Positions 1 to 7,928 of a stretch of 64,000 nt of DNA are shown here, in pieces. The stretch covers positions 57,964 to 121,963 of the forward strand of contig CAYZMM010000012.1 of assembly GCA_964479535.1 (NCBI GenBank). The letters run 5' to 3'. The notes under the pieces were generated by a model. That model saw only the letters and a program-made list of their open reading frames with translations, was not told where the DNA came from and did no database searches. Both the position numbers and the translations under genes were made by a program. This DNA comes from S015-6 sp964479535. Its GTDB lineage: Bacteria; Desulfobacterota; DSWW01. The stretch's first letter is position 1. Every line of letters begins with the position of its first letter.

Positions 1-98
1 GGATGGGCCTTCAGCTCAGGAACCTGGGGCGGCTCCCGGCGGACCGGCGCAAACGGATTCGAAAACGGGCAGACGAACTGCGGAAGGGCCTGTACTAG
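1..98 (+). CDS. C-terminal end of an unidentified protein (partial)
   Basis: An open frame enters from the left edge and stops with TAG at 96-98. The visible tail is about 31 residues and very basic, ending in ADELRKGLY. No domain can be recognised and the gene start lies outside the window. It could instead be a chance open frame. The 107 bases that follow carry no other gene before the next start. Confidence 0.3.
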   Translation, partial: MGLQLRNLGRLPADRRKRIRKRADELRKGLY

Positions 99-205
99 CT
101 GGGAACCATTTGGCTACGCGTGCATCTTCTACAGGAGAAGGCCGGTTCCCTTTCATCTTCCGCAGCGTTTGGGAAGTGCAGCAAGGAATATAAGGGCTCT
201 AAGTC

Positions 206-1156
206 TTGGAAAACAAAATAAAACTGGGCATCAGCAGCTGTCTGCTTGGCCACCCGGTCCGCTACGACGGCGGACACAAGCTGGACAAGTACATTGCGAA
301 CACCCTTTCTGAATACATGGATTTCGTGCCGGTCTGCCCGGAGGTGGAGTGCGGTTTTCCGATCCCACGCGAAACCCTGCGCCTGACCGGCGATCCGGAG
401 ACACCGAAACTGGTCACATCCCGAAGCGGGCAGGATTTCACCGACCGCATGGCCGGGTGGGCGAATCGCCGGGTCAAGGAGCTGGAAAGCGAGGACCTGT
501 GCGGCTACATCTTCAAGAGCGGGTCCCCGAGCAGCGGCATGCAGGGGGTGAAGATCTACGATGCGAACGGGGTCCCCTCCAACCGGGGCGTAGGCATGTT
601 CGCCATGGCCTTCATGAAGCACTTCCCCCTCCTTCCTGTGGAACAGGAGAGCCGACTCCACGATCCGCGGCTTCGGGAGAACTTCATCGAGCGCGTCTTC
701 GCCTACCAGCGCTGGCGGAGGCTCACGGCCGAGCGGAAGTCCCGGGGGAGACTCGTGGACTTTCACACCCGACACAAGCTCCAGATCCTGTCCCACAGCC
801 CCAAGATTCATCAGTCCATGGGCAGGCTCGTTGCCCGGGCGGGGGAGACGCCGCTCCCCGAGCTCTACGGGCAGTACGAGGGACTCTTCTTGAAGGCTCT
901 CTCCCTGGTGGCCACCGTGAAGAAGAACGCCAGCGTTCTCATGCACATGATGGGCTATTTCAAGAAACAGATCTCCAGCGACGAGAAGCAGGAGCTGCTG
1001 GAGATCATCGAACGCTACCGCAAGGAACATGTGCCCCTGGTCGTCCCGATCACCCTGATGAAGCATTACGTTCGAAAGTACGATCAACCCTATCTGAAGG
1101 TGCAGCACTACCTGAACCCGCATCCTGCGGAGCTGCAGCTTCGAAACCACGTCTGA
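206..1156 (+). CDS. DUF523-DUF1722 fusion protein (TudS/YbgA-like)
   Basis: A 316-residue protein with an N-terminal DUF523 domain (about residues 5-150) and a C-terminal DUF1722/YbgA domain (about 190-310, around DFHTRHKLQILSHSP). DUF523 includes the thiouracil desulfidase TudS, whose [4Fe-4S] cluster is held by three cysteines. Matching cysteines are visible here: Cys12 (SSCLLG), Cys44 (VCPE) and Cys99 (LCGYIFKSGSP). A cluster-dependent sulfur-removing activity on a thiolated base or related compound is therefore possible, but the substrate is an inference. The start is TTG at 206, preceded by an AAGGAATATAAGG stretch. A degenerate paralogue lies two genes downstream, and only 15 bases separate this gene from the next. 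Confidence 0.85.
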   Translation: MENKIKLGISSCLLGHPVRYDGGHKLDKYIANTLSEYMDFVPVCPEVECGFPIPRETLRLTGDPETPKLVTSRSGQDFTDRMAGWANRRVKELESEDLCGYIFKSGSPSSGMQGVKIYDANGVPSNRGVGMFAMAFMKHFPLLPVEQESRLHDPRLRENFIERVFAYQRWRRLTAERKSRGRLVDFHTRHKLQILSHSPKIHQSMGRLVARAGETPLPELYGQYEGLFLKALSLVATVKKNASVLMHMMGYFKKQISSDEKQELLEIIERYRKEHVPLVVPITLMKHYVRKYDQPYLKVQHYLNPHPAELQLRNHV

Positions 1157-1171
1157 ACCCGTGAGGCGATC

Positions 1172-2128
1172 ATGGATGAAACCAACGCGGCTTCCCCGAA
1201 AGCACGTTTCAAGACGGCAGGCTGGCTCTGCATCGCCGCATGCCTCGTCGTGCAGCCCGCCCTGGCCCACGTACCCTATCTCGAAGAGGAGGATTACTCG
1301 GCGGAAGCCCCCTTCGAGATCCCTCGACCTCTGGAGAAGTCCAGGGCCTTCTATTCCTGGTTCGAGACGAGCGGGGATGTGGACGTCTTCACCTTCCAGA
1401 TTACCGAGCCGACGCAGCTCTTCGCGCAGGCGATCGTGCCGGTCTGCCAGGGCCACGAGCGGGTCCTGCCCTGGTTCGCCGTGGTCGGCCCCGGCCTGCC
1501 CCCTCCGGATGTTGCTTTGCCCTTCGACCTGCCGCCCGGATACGGCGCAACCGTCACACGGAACGAGGAGCCCTGGACACCCCGGGAAACGTTCTACGAG
1601 CCCTTCGGCGACAAGTGGTACTTCGACGGCCCGATCTTCGAGGAAACGGTTGTAACACCCGGAACCTGGTATCTCTACTTCTGGAACCCCGAGGGCGTGG
1701 CCGGCGATTACGTGGCCGTTGTGGGCCCCCTGGAGATCTGGGGCCCCATGGACATCCTGCGGGCCCTCATCTACACGCCCATGATCCGAAAAGGAGAAGA
1801 ACTCCACATCGAATGCCTGGTCTGCGGATTCGTCGACGAGCGGGTCCTGGAAGACAGCGACGGGGACGGGATCCTGGATCCGTGTGACGAGAAACAGTGC
1901 TTCATCGCAACGGCCGCGTTCGGGACCGAAATGACCGGAAAGATCGACACCCTTCGCTCCTTTCGCGACGACCATCTCCTGACCACCGGCCCCGGGCGCT
2001 TCCTCGTGTCGTTCTATTACGAGCAGAGCCCGTCCGTCGCAGCGGTCATCCGTTCGCACGGGTGGCTCAGGGCGTTCGTCCGTATCCTGCTTCTGCCCCT
2101 CGTGGGGCTCGTCTCATTGGTCGGCTAG
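1172..2128 (+). CDS. Secreted protein with C-terminal CFI-box sorting tail
   Basis: A 318-residue protein of unknown function. An N-terminal hydrophobic stretch (LCIAACLVVQPALA, about residues 19-33) looks like a signal peptide. The middle resembles an extracellular beta-rich region with aromatic and proline residues, followed by an acidic DSDGDGILDPCD loop (a calcium-binding type repeat). The C-terminus begins with CFIATAAFG and continues through LRSFRDDHLL, GRFLVSFYY and a hydrophobic end. That is the pattern of CFI-box-CTERM putative sorting tails known from deltaproteobacteria and myxobacteria. It lies 15 bases after the first DUF523 gene and 15 bases before the second, so the three are probably co-transcribed. 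The surface location is inferred from the tail. Confidence 0.75.
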   Translation: MDETNAASPKARFKTAGWLCIAACLVVQPALAHVPYLEEEDYSAEAPFEIPRPLEKSRAFYSWFETSGDVDVFTFQITEPTQLFAQAIVPVCQGHERVLPWFAVVGPGLPPPDVALPFDLPPGYGATVTRNEEPWTPRETFYEPFGDKWYFDGPIFEETVVTPGTWYLYFWNPEGVAGDYVAVVGPLEIWGPMDILRALIYTPMIRKGEELHIECLVCGFVDERVLEDSDGDGILDPCDEKQCFIATAAFGTEMTGKIDTLRSFRDDHLLTTGPGRFLVSFYYEQSPSVAAVIRSHGWLRAFVRILLLPLVGLVSLVG

Positions 2129-2143
2129 CCCGGAGGGTTCAAC

Positions 2144-3091
2144 ATGGAGAACATCCGGCTGGGTATCCACGCATCCCTTCTCGGCCTTTCGGTTCTGAAC
2201 GAGGGGAAGTACAAGGGCGACCGCTTTCTGAAGGACACGCTCGGCCGGTTCGTCGAGTACGTCCCGGTGTACCCGGAGGAGGGCTGCGGGCTGGAAGAGG
2301 CGGCCGAGTCTCTCCGCCTGGAGGAGGTTTCCGGGGCCCTCCGGCTGAAGAACCCGAAAACCGGGAAAGACTACACCGACAGGGTCGAGGACTGGGCGCA
2401 CCGGAAGGTCGAGGAGCTTGCCGGGGAGGATCTCTGCGGTTTCGTCTTGAAGAACCGGTCGCCCATCACCGGGATGGAGCGGGTCCATGTCCTCGGGGAA
2501 GACGGCGTCCGAAGAAAGAACGGCGTGGGCCTCTTCGCCTCGGTCCTGATGGATCGCTTCCCCACGCTGCCCGTGGAAGAAGACGGCCGTCTTCACGATC
2601 CGGGGCTTCGGGAGAACTTCATCGAGCGGATCTTCGTCTTGAGGCGATGGCGCGAAATGCCGGGCGGAGGCAGCAGGATCGGCCGCCTTGTGGACTTTCA
2701 CACCCGGCACAAGCTTCTCATCCTTTCGCACAGCCCGAAACATCACACGGCTCTGGGCCGGCTCGTGGCCGGGGCGAAGGGTATGGACCCGCAGGAACTC
2801 TTCGATCAGTACCTTTCCCTGCTCATGGAAGCGATTCGCCTGAAGGCCACCCCGAAGAAGCACACCAACGTACTCCATCACCTGATGGGGTATTTCAAGA
2901 AGGATCTTTCCAAAGACGAGAAGCAGGAGTTGCTGGAGCTGATCCAGGAGTACCACGAAGGCGGCCTGCCCCTCATCGTCCCGGTCACCCTGATGAACCA
3001 CTACGTGCGCAAGTACGACGCGCACTACCTGAAGCAGCAGGTCTATCTGGAGCCTCACCCGGTGGAGCTGAAACTGAGAAACCACGCCTAG
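2144..3091 (+). CDS. DUF523-DUF1722 paralogue with lost cluster cysteines
   Basis: A 315-residue tandem paralogue of the gene at 206-1156 with the same two-domain layout. The DUF1722 half is well conserved (DFHTRHKLLILSHSPKHH). In the DUF523 half, Cys12 of the first copy is Ser11 here (HASLLG), and Cys44 is Tyr43 (VYPEEG). Only the third site is kept, as Cys98 (LCGFVLKNRSP). The CGFPIPR segment has also become CGLEEAA. It therefore probably cannot hold the TudS-type [4Fe-4S] cluster and may be a structural partner, or may act through DUF1722 only. ATG start at 2144 with CCCGGAGGG upstream. Confidence 0.85.
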   Translation: MENIRLGIHASLLGLSVLNEGKYKGDRFLKDTLGRFVEYVPVYPEEGCGLEEAAESLRLEEVSGALRLKNPKTGKDYTDRVEDWAHRKVEELAGEDLCGFVLKNRSPITGMERVHVLGEDGVRRKNGVGLFASVLMDRFPTLPVEEDGRLHDPGLRENFIERIFVLRRWREMPGGGSRIGRLVDFHTRHKLLILSHSPKHHTALGRLVAGAKGMDPQELFDQYLSLLMEAIRLKATPKKHTNVLHHLMGYFKKDLSKDEKQELLELIQEYHEGGLPLIVPVTLMNHYVRKYDAHYLKQQVYLEPHPVELKLRNHA

Positions 3092-3164
3092 ATCGAATCC
3101 TACGGAAGTACATGCGGACGAAATTGGGGCTCGATCCTGGGCGGGAGAAAGAGAGAGTAGGAGG

Positions 3165-3422
3165 TCAGTTCTTTCTGGGGCGGTGCACAACGTTGCGGGG
3201 GGGGAGCTTCTCCCGGTGGATGATCAGACCGTGGCTCGGGTCATAGGGCGACACACCGACCGTCACCCGGTCGCCCAGGATCACCCGGATGTGGAACTTC
3301 CGCATCCGGCCCGAGAGCTTGGCGGAAATATGCTGCCCGGAATCGAGCTTCACAATGAAATGCCCGCCGGCCTTCACGTCTGTTACCACTCCTTCTGTCT
3401 GTGCAAGATCATCGCGGGCCAA
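3165..3422 (-). CDS. infA: IF-1-like translation initiation factor (OB fold)
   Basis: An 85-residue protein matching bacterial translation initiation factor IF-1, which binds the A site of the 30S subunit. The family core is visible: EGVVTDVKAGGHFIVKLDSG, then AKLSGRMRKFHIRV, GDRVTVGVSPYDPSHG and IIHRE. A basic extension of about 15 residues follows the usual end. The open frame runs further upstream, but TTG at 3422 fits the family length and has GGAGG six bases before it. It lies downstream of the cold-shock gene on the same strand. Sequence divergence and the tail suggest a second, specialised IF-1 copy. I cannot tell whether the organism has another. Confidence 0.8.
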   Translation of the reverse strand: MARDDLAQTEGVVTDVKAGGHFIVKLDSGQHISAKLSGRMRKFHIRVILGDRVTVGVSPYDPSHGLIIHREKLPPRNVVHRPRKN

Positions 3423-3556
3423 TAGGATCCTCCATGCTAGGATGATGGGGTTTCCGGACGTGCCCCGCCGCCGGGCAGGGCGCCCGCACAAGCCCGGCGG
3501 AAGCGCCTCCCGCAGGGCATCAATCAGAACAGGGTACTGAATGAGGGACAACCGCT

Positions 3557-3766
3557 CTACAGCTTCACCACTTCACCTGCAGCCGGCCCTTTCCTTCCCT
3601 CGGTCACAACGTACTCGACTCGGTCGCCTTCGTTGAGGGTCTTGAAACCCTCGCCGAGGATGGCGGAGTGATGCACGAAAATATCGCCGTCGCCAGATTC
3701 GCGGGAGATGAATCCGTAGCCCTTCTTGTCATCGAACCACTTGACCACTCCCTGTTCCTTTTCCAT
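3557..3766 (-). CDS. Cold-shock domain protein (CspA family)
   Basis: A 69-residue single cold-shock domain that binds single-stranded RNA or DNA. RNP1 and RNP2 are clear: GVVKWFDDKKGYGFI and DIFVHHSAI, followed by LNEGDRVEYVVTEGRKGPAA. The ATG at 3766 has AAAGGAGG ten bases upstream, so the longer open frame to 3829 is not needed. Its leader contains an intrinsic-terminator-like hairpin at 3830-3864 behind a plausible promoter, which suggests leader-based control. The next gene on the strand is the IF-1-like gene; both encode OB-fold RNA-binding proteins. Confidence 0.93.
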   Translation of the reverse strand: MEKEQGVVKWFDDKKGYGFISRESGDGDIFVHHSAILGEGFKTLNEGDRVEYVVTEGRKGPAAGEVVKL

Positions 3767-3829
3767 TCCTCGTGAACCTCCTTTGTTCGCGGCGGGCTCG
3801 CTTCGTGACACCCCGCTTACCCGTGACAC

Positions 3830-3864
3830 AAAAAAGCCGCCCGGAGTTGGTAATCCTGAGCGGC
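3830..3864 (-). terminator. Intrinsic terminator or attenuator in cold-shock gene leader
   Basis: On the minus strand a GC-rich hairpin (GCCGCTCAGGA paired with TCCGGGCGGC, loop about 8 bases) is followed directly by six Ts. It lies between the histidine kinase stop (3961) and the cold-shock start (3766). It would end kinase transcripts. If the promoter at 3909-3938 is real, it also sits inside the cold-shock leader and could attenuate it. Confidence 0.65.
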
Positions 3865-3908
3865 GGACCCTCGTCTTCCAGAACAGAAATTACACCGACC
3901 TTTTGTTT

Positions 3909-3938
3909 ACGCTATCAGCCCCCGCGCGCTCTTGTCAA
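3909..3938 (-). promoter_or_regulatory. Possible sigma-70 promoter for the cold-shock gene
   Basis: The minus strand has TTGACA (3938-3933), an 18-base spacer and TAGCGT (3914-3909). The start would fall near 3902 and give a leader of about 135 bases that includes the hairpin at 3830-3864. The -10 box is weak. Confidence 0.4.
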
Positions 3939-3960
3939 TAGCCGATAATAGAAAGATCTT

Positions 3961-5184
3961 TCACGGATGAGGTGCCAGCGGAAGCCTCACGGTGAACAGG
4001 CTGCCCTCCCCGGGCCAGCTGTCCGCCTCGATCCGGCCGCTGTTCGCCTCGATGAACTTCCTGGCAATGGCGAGCCCAAGGCCGATCCCCCTCCGGCCGG
4101 CCTTGGTCGTGTAAAAGGGTTCGAAGATCCGCTCGAATTCCGCCTTTTCCATGCCGATCCCCGTGTCCCGGATATCGACCTGGAGCCATTCGAACCCGTA
4201 CCGGGAAACCGTTACCGAAAGCGTGCCGATGCCGTCCATGGAATCGAGCCCGTTGCGGACCAGGTTCGAGAAGGCCTTGATCAGCTGGTCCGCATCCCCC
4301 TCCAGCCACAGATCCTCCTCGCAGAACTCGCGCTCCACACGGATGCCCGGCCCGACCGGCATGGCCTTCAGGATCAGGTTGACCGAGTGGTCCACAATGT
4401 CCTGGATCCTCAGGGTGGCGACCCGGGGCGTCTCCTCCCGGCCGAGGGCCAGGATTTCGTTCACGAAGCGTACGATCCTGTTTGTCTGGAACCGGATTTC
4501 CTTCTTTTTCCCCTCCGGAGCCTCGAATCCATGGAGCAGGCCTTCGATGACCTGAAGGGGTGTTCGGATTTCATGGGCAAGCTCCGTGGAGAGCCTCCCG
4601 AGGTTGGCGAATTTCTCCAACCGGCCGAGAACCTCCACCAGCCTGCTGGTAAGAACGGCCGTCGCAAAGACGATCAGGCTGGTGCTGGACCATAAGAAGA
4701 TGTCCTTGCCGGTGCTCGGAGGAACCTGGAAGAGGTTGTGCCGCGGGATGACCCCATGATGCTCGAGGTGGCAGAGAAGGGTGAAGGTCAGGATCACGTA
4801 CGAGGCGAACAGCACCCTTCCCCGCTTTGAGAGGAAGAGGCCCGAGCATACGACCAGCAGCAGGTAGGCAGCCGGCCAGATCATCGAATAGATGCCGCCG
4901 AAGTAGTGGAGCGCAAGGGTAACGGCGACGACGTCGATCCAGAGGCTCGCGGAATTGTACGCAAGGATCGCTTCCGGCCGTCGGGCGCGAAAGAGGAAGT
5001 AGGATGCCCAGATGGAAAGCTCGATCACGAAGATGAAGATGATGGGCTGCGCCTCGACACCGAGGAACCTGAAATAGCGGAAGAAGAGCAGGAGGGACAG
5101 GCACGTCAAGCCGAGAATGATCTTGGCCTTGAAGAAGTAGTCGACCAGCGTACCCTGCAAATCCTGATTCAGGTCCCGATTCAT
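3961..5184 (-). CDS. Orphan membrane sensor histidine kinase
   Basis: A 407-residue sensor kinase. About five or six hydrophobic segments span residues 15-180 with little periplasmic sequence, so it may sense a membrane or internal signal. The kinase core follows: H-box LSTELAHEIRTPLQVIEGLL with phospho-acceptor His204, N-box AFSNLVRNGLDSM, DIRDTGIGM, and the F/G2 boxes IFEPFYTTKAGRRGIGLGLA. Two adjacent ATGs (5187 and 5184) could start it; no strong ribosome site decides between them. No response regulator is adjacent, so the partner is unknown. The nearest receiver in the window (13032) is shortened and may not be functional. Confidence 0.88.
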   Translation of the reverse strand: MNRDLNQDLQGTLVDYFFKAKIILGLTCLSLLLFFRYFRFLGVEAQPIIFIFVIELSIWASYFLFRARRPEAILAYNSASLWIDVVAVTLALHYFGGIYSMIWPAAYLLLVVCSGLFLSKRGRVLFASYVILTFTLLCHLEHHGVIPRHNLFQVPPSTGKDIFLWSSTSLIVFATAVLTSRLVEVLGRLEKFANLGRLSTELAHEIRTPLQVIEGLLHGFEAPEGKKKEIRFQTNRIVRFVNEILALGREETPRVATLRIQDIVDHSVNLILKAMPVGPGIRVEREFCEEDLWLEGDADQLIKAFSNLVRNGLDSMDGIGTLSVTVSRYGFEWLQVDIRDTGIGMEKAEFERIFEPFYTTKAGRRGIGLGLAIARKFIEANSGRIEADSWPGEGSLFTVRLPLAPHP

Positions 5185-5187
5185 CAT

Positions 5188-5616
5188 GGGCAGCTCGGCC
5201 TGGGACAGTGTGAACGAGGACTCCTTACCTCTTATAAACCGTACGGGAACTTCCCGCAAGGACCGTAGCCACGTGGAAACCGCAAAGCCTGAAAGGCGCG
5301 ACTTTTCGCAGCAGGACGATTGCGTCCACCGGGAAACGGGCCCTGGCCCGTGTGTGTCCGTTCGTCTACACTTGTCGCCCCCGTCTTCCGGCTGAATGGC
5401 GCGTGGCCCCCGCAGTGGGATCTCGAAGGGGCCCCGTAACCGGTCTTTTCGCGCCTCGTGTCGACGGGGGGCCGGGGCAGACGCGTCTTTCCGCCCAGGG
5501 ATCCCATGCCGGGCCCTTTGTGCAATTTCCTTTCCACCTCCTGGCACGCAATTTGATACTCACGCCCCACAGAACCCATACCTTCCGCCGAAAAGAACCC
5601 CAGGAGGTACCCCCTC
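5188..5616. other. Divergent intergenic region between kinase and MMPL exporter
   Basis: About 430 bases with no convincing gene. It must hold the divergent promoters of the kinase and the exporter. A TGGCACG-N4-TTGA sequence at 5542-5556, about 60 bases before the exporter start, resembles a sigma-54 -24/-12 site but lacks the C of the -12 element. I treat it as weak. Confidence 0.35.
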
Positions 5617-7908
5617 ATGACGGAAGCTCTTGCCCGCTTCATCCTCGCCAGGCGGTACGGCATTCTTCTGGCAATCGGGGCAATCACACTATTTCTCGGC
5701 ATCTTTTCCCTCCGTATTCAACTCGACCAGAATCCCGACAAGCTCATTTTCCAGAACGATCCGCAATACCCTCTTTTGAAGGCCTTCTTCGCCGAATTCG
5801 GCTACGACGAGATCCTGGTCGCGGCTCTCTCGGCTGACGATGTCCTGAAGCAGGAGAACCTCGAGTACATCCGCAGGTTAACTAGGGAAATCCAGGAACT
5901 GCCCTGGGTGGACAGGGTCGTCTCCCTCGCAAACGCCGAGGACATACAAACCAGCGACGAGACCCTCGAGGTCGTACCCTTGCTCGGCCCCGCACCGATC
6001 ACGGAAGAGCAAAAGAGAGCATTGCGTCTGCGAATTCAGGAGAACCCGATTTACGAGGGACTACTCATTTCTCGGGACGAAGAATCCGCACTCTTTGACA
6101 TCACATTGAAATCCGATATCACCGATGCCATGCGGAGTCGTACCATTCAGAGCATTGAAAGAATATTCGGTGAACCAGGAAATGGGAACAAGTTCTACCT
6201 GGCCGGGGCTCCCTATGGACGGCACGAACTGTTCCAGTGCGTACGGAGGGATTTCAGTACCCTACTGCCATTGGGCATACTCCTTCTCATTCTCTCCATG
6301 TACCTGAGCTTCAGGAACTACCTCTGTGTACTTCTCCCCTTCATCGCCATAAGCCTCGCAGTTGTGTGGACGATCGGATCCATGCAGCTGATGGCTTCCC
6401 AGCTGAATTTCCTCTCCGTTCTCATCCCCACGATCCTGTTCATCATAGGTACCTCTGATTGCATCCACATCCTGAGCCAGTATCAGGATTGCCGTTACGG
6501 ATGCTCTACGAAGCAAGAGGCCCTGCTCGAAACCATCCGGCTCATGATGCCGCCGTGTTTTCTGACAACCCTGACCACGATAGTCGGATTCTCTTCTCTG
6601 GCCATTTCCCCTATCGTGCCCATAGCGCATTTCGGATTGTACAGTGCGGTGGGCATCGCCTTCGGCTATGTACTGTCCATCACCCTGATTCCGATAGGGT
6701 TCTCGGTGGGAGACACCCGGACCTTCAGCCTTAGCAAACCTTCCACAGAAGCATTCCTGAAGGTCCTCATGAAGATCAACCAAATGGATAGAACCCACAA
6801 GTCTGCCATTCTGATCCTCTCCGTTCTTCTTGGCGCCCTGGGGGTGTACGGAACCACGAAGATTCACCTGGAAACAGACTTGGGAAGGTTCTTCGGGAAT
6901 GACTTCAAGGGTTATTCCGACGTTCTCTATATCGAAAAACGGTTTGGCGGAATCGCGCCGCTCTATGCCGTGATCGACAGTGAAGAAGAAGACGGGCTCA
7001 AGGATCCTGACCTGCTCAGGGCGATCGACCGGTTCAGCGATTATCTGCGTGAGCAGGACGGCGTGGACAAGGTCATCTCGGCCAGTGATCTCATCAAGTA
7101 CATGAACTACCGGTTTCACGACAGTGATCCGGCCCACAGGGTCATCCCGGATGACCGCAAGCAAATCGCCCAGCTGCTTCTGATGGCGTCTATGTCCGAC
7201 GACGGAGAAATGCTCTCGCGTTTCTTCGATGATGCGTACTCCAAGACTTCCATCTGCATCCGCTTCAGACACCGCGAACTCCACCGCATCGACCAGATGA
7301 ACGGGCTCATTCGCTCGTACCTGCGTTCGGACCCGTACTTCCAGGCATCGACCAGGAGCTACTCCACGGGAACCACCATCATGTTTGCCAACACCATGGT
7401 TCCGATCGTCGATGGACTGAAGCAAAGCATCTTCATCGCCTCCATCGCGATCTTTGCGCTCATGATCCTTCTGTTCCGGTCACTACGGTTTGCCCTCATC
7501 AGCATGGTCCCGAACCTCGTCCCGATCGTTCTAACCCTGGGAACGATGGGGCTGCTGAAGATCCCCCTCAATATCGCGACGGCTCCGGTGGCCGCCATCG
7601 CTCTCGGCATCGCCATCGACGACACCATTCATTTCCTTGCCCGGTTCAGGCGAGAATTCAGGAGAGAACGGAACTACGAACGGGCCATTGAGAATACCCT
7701 TCATTCCGTGGGGAAACCGATCCTGATCACCTCGATCGTCCTGGCGGCGGGATTCTGCATCTTTCTCTTCTCCAACTTCCAGCCCAGCCAGAACCTTGGG
7801 ATCCTCATTGGCTTTGCGGTCATCGGTGCGGTGTTTGCCGACCTGATCCTGCTGCCCGTCCTTCTGCTCGTCTTCAAGCCGCTGGGAAAGGAACCTGCGG
7901 TGGAGTGA
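5617..7908 (+). CDS. MMPL/RND family membrane transporter
   Basis: A 763-residue RND-superfamily exporter of the MMPL type, which uses the proton gradient to move lipids or hydrophobic compounds. The two-fold RND layout is clear: one membrane helix near residues 14-35, a large soluble loop to about 230, a helix bundle to about 380, then helix, loop (about 415-600) and second bundle (about 610-755). TM4- and TM10-type signatures with acidic residues are visible as GTSDCIHILSQYQD and GIAIDDTIHFLARFRRE. ATG at 5617 follows CAGGAGG. No membrane-fusion or outer-membrane partner is adjacent, so it probably works alone like other MMPL or HpnN-type proteins. Base composition looks slightly more AT-rich than its neighbours. 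Confidence 0.9.
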   Translation: MTEALARFILARRYGILLAIGAITLFLGIFSLRIQLDQNPDKLIFQNDPQYPLLKAFFAEFGYDEILVAALSADDVLKQENLEYIRRLTREIQELPWVDRVVSLANAEDIQTSDETLEVVPLLGPAPITEEQKRALRLRIQENPIYEGLLISRDEESALFDITLKSDITDAMRSRTIQSIERIFGEPGNGNKFYLAGAPYGRHELFQCVRRDFSTLLPLGILLLILSMYLSFRNYLCVLLPFIAISLAVVWTIGSMQLMASQLNFLSVLIPTILFIIGTSDCIHILSQYQDCRYGCSTKQEALLETIRLMMPPCFLTTLTTIVGFSSLAISPIVPIAHFGLYSAVGIAFGYVLSITLIPIGFSVGDTRTFSLSKPSTEAFLKVLMKINQMDRTHKSAILILSVLLGALGVYGTTKIHLETDLGRFFGNDFKGYSDVLYIEKRFGGIAPLYAVIDSEEEDGLKDPDLLRAIDRFSDYLREQDGVDKVISASDLIKYMNYRFHDSDPAHRVIPDDRKQIAQLLLMASMSDDGEMLSRFFDDAYSKTSICIRFRHRELHRIDQMNGLIRSYLRSDPYFQASTRSYSTGTTIMFANTMVPIVDGLKQSIFIASIAIFALMILLFRSLRFALISMVPNLVPIVLTLGTMGLLKIPLNIATAPVAAIALGIAIDDTIHFLARFRREFRRERNYERAIENTLHSVGKPILITSIVLAAGFCIFLFSNFQPSQNLGILIGFAVIGAVFADLILLPVLLLVFKPLGKEPAVE

Positions 7909-7928
7909 AGCGGGAGGCCCGCGGGGGG

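Noticed and set aside
95..2059. 654-codon open frame on the minus strand
   Set aside because: It overlaps two well-supported plus-strand genes. Composition (His/Val/Gly-rich, no domains) is that of an antisense shadow in GC-rich DNA.
5542..5556. Possible sigma-54 promoter before the MMPL exporter
   Set aside because: TGGCACG-N4-TTGA lacks the C of the essential GC in the -12 box.
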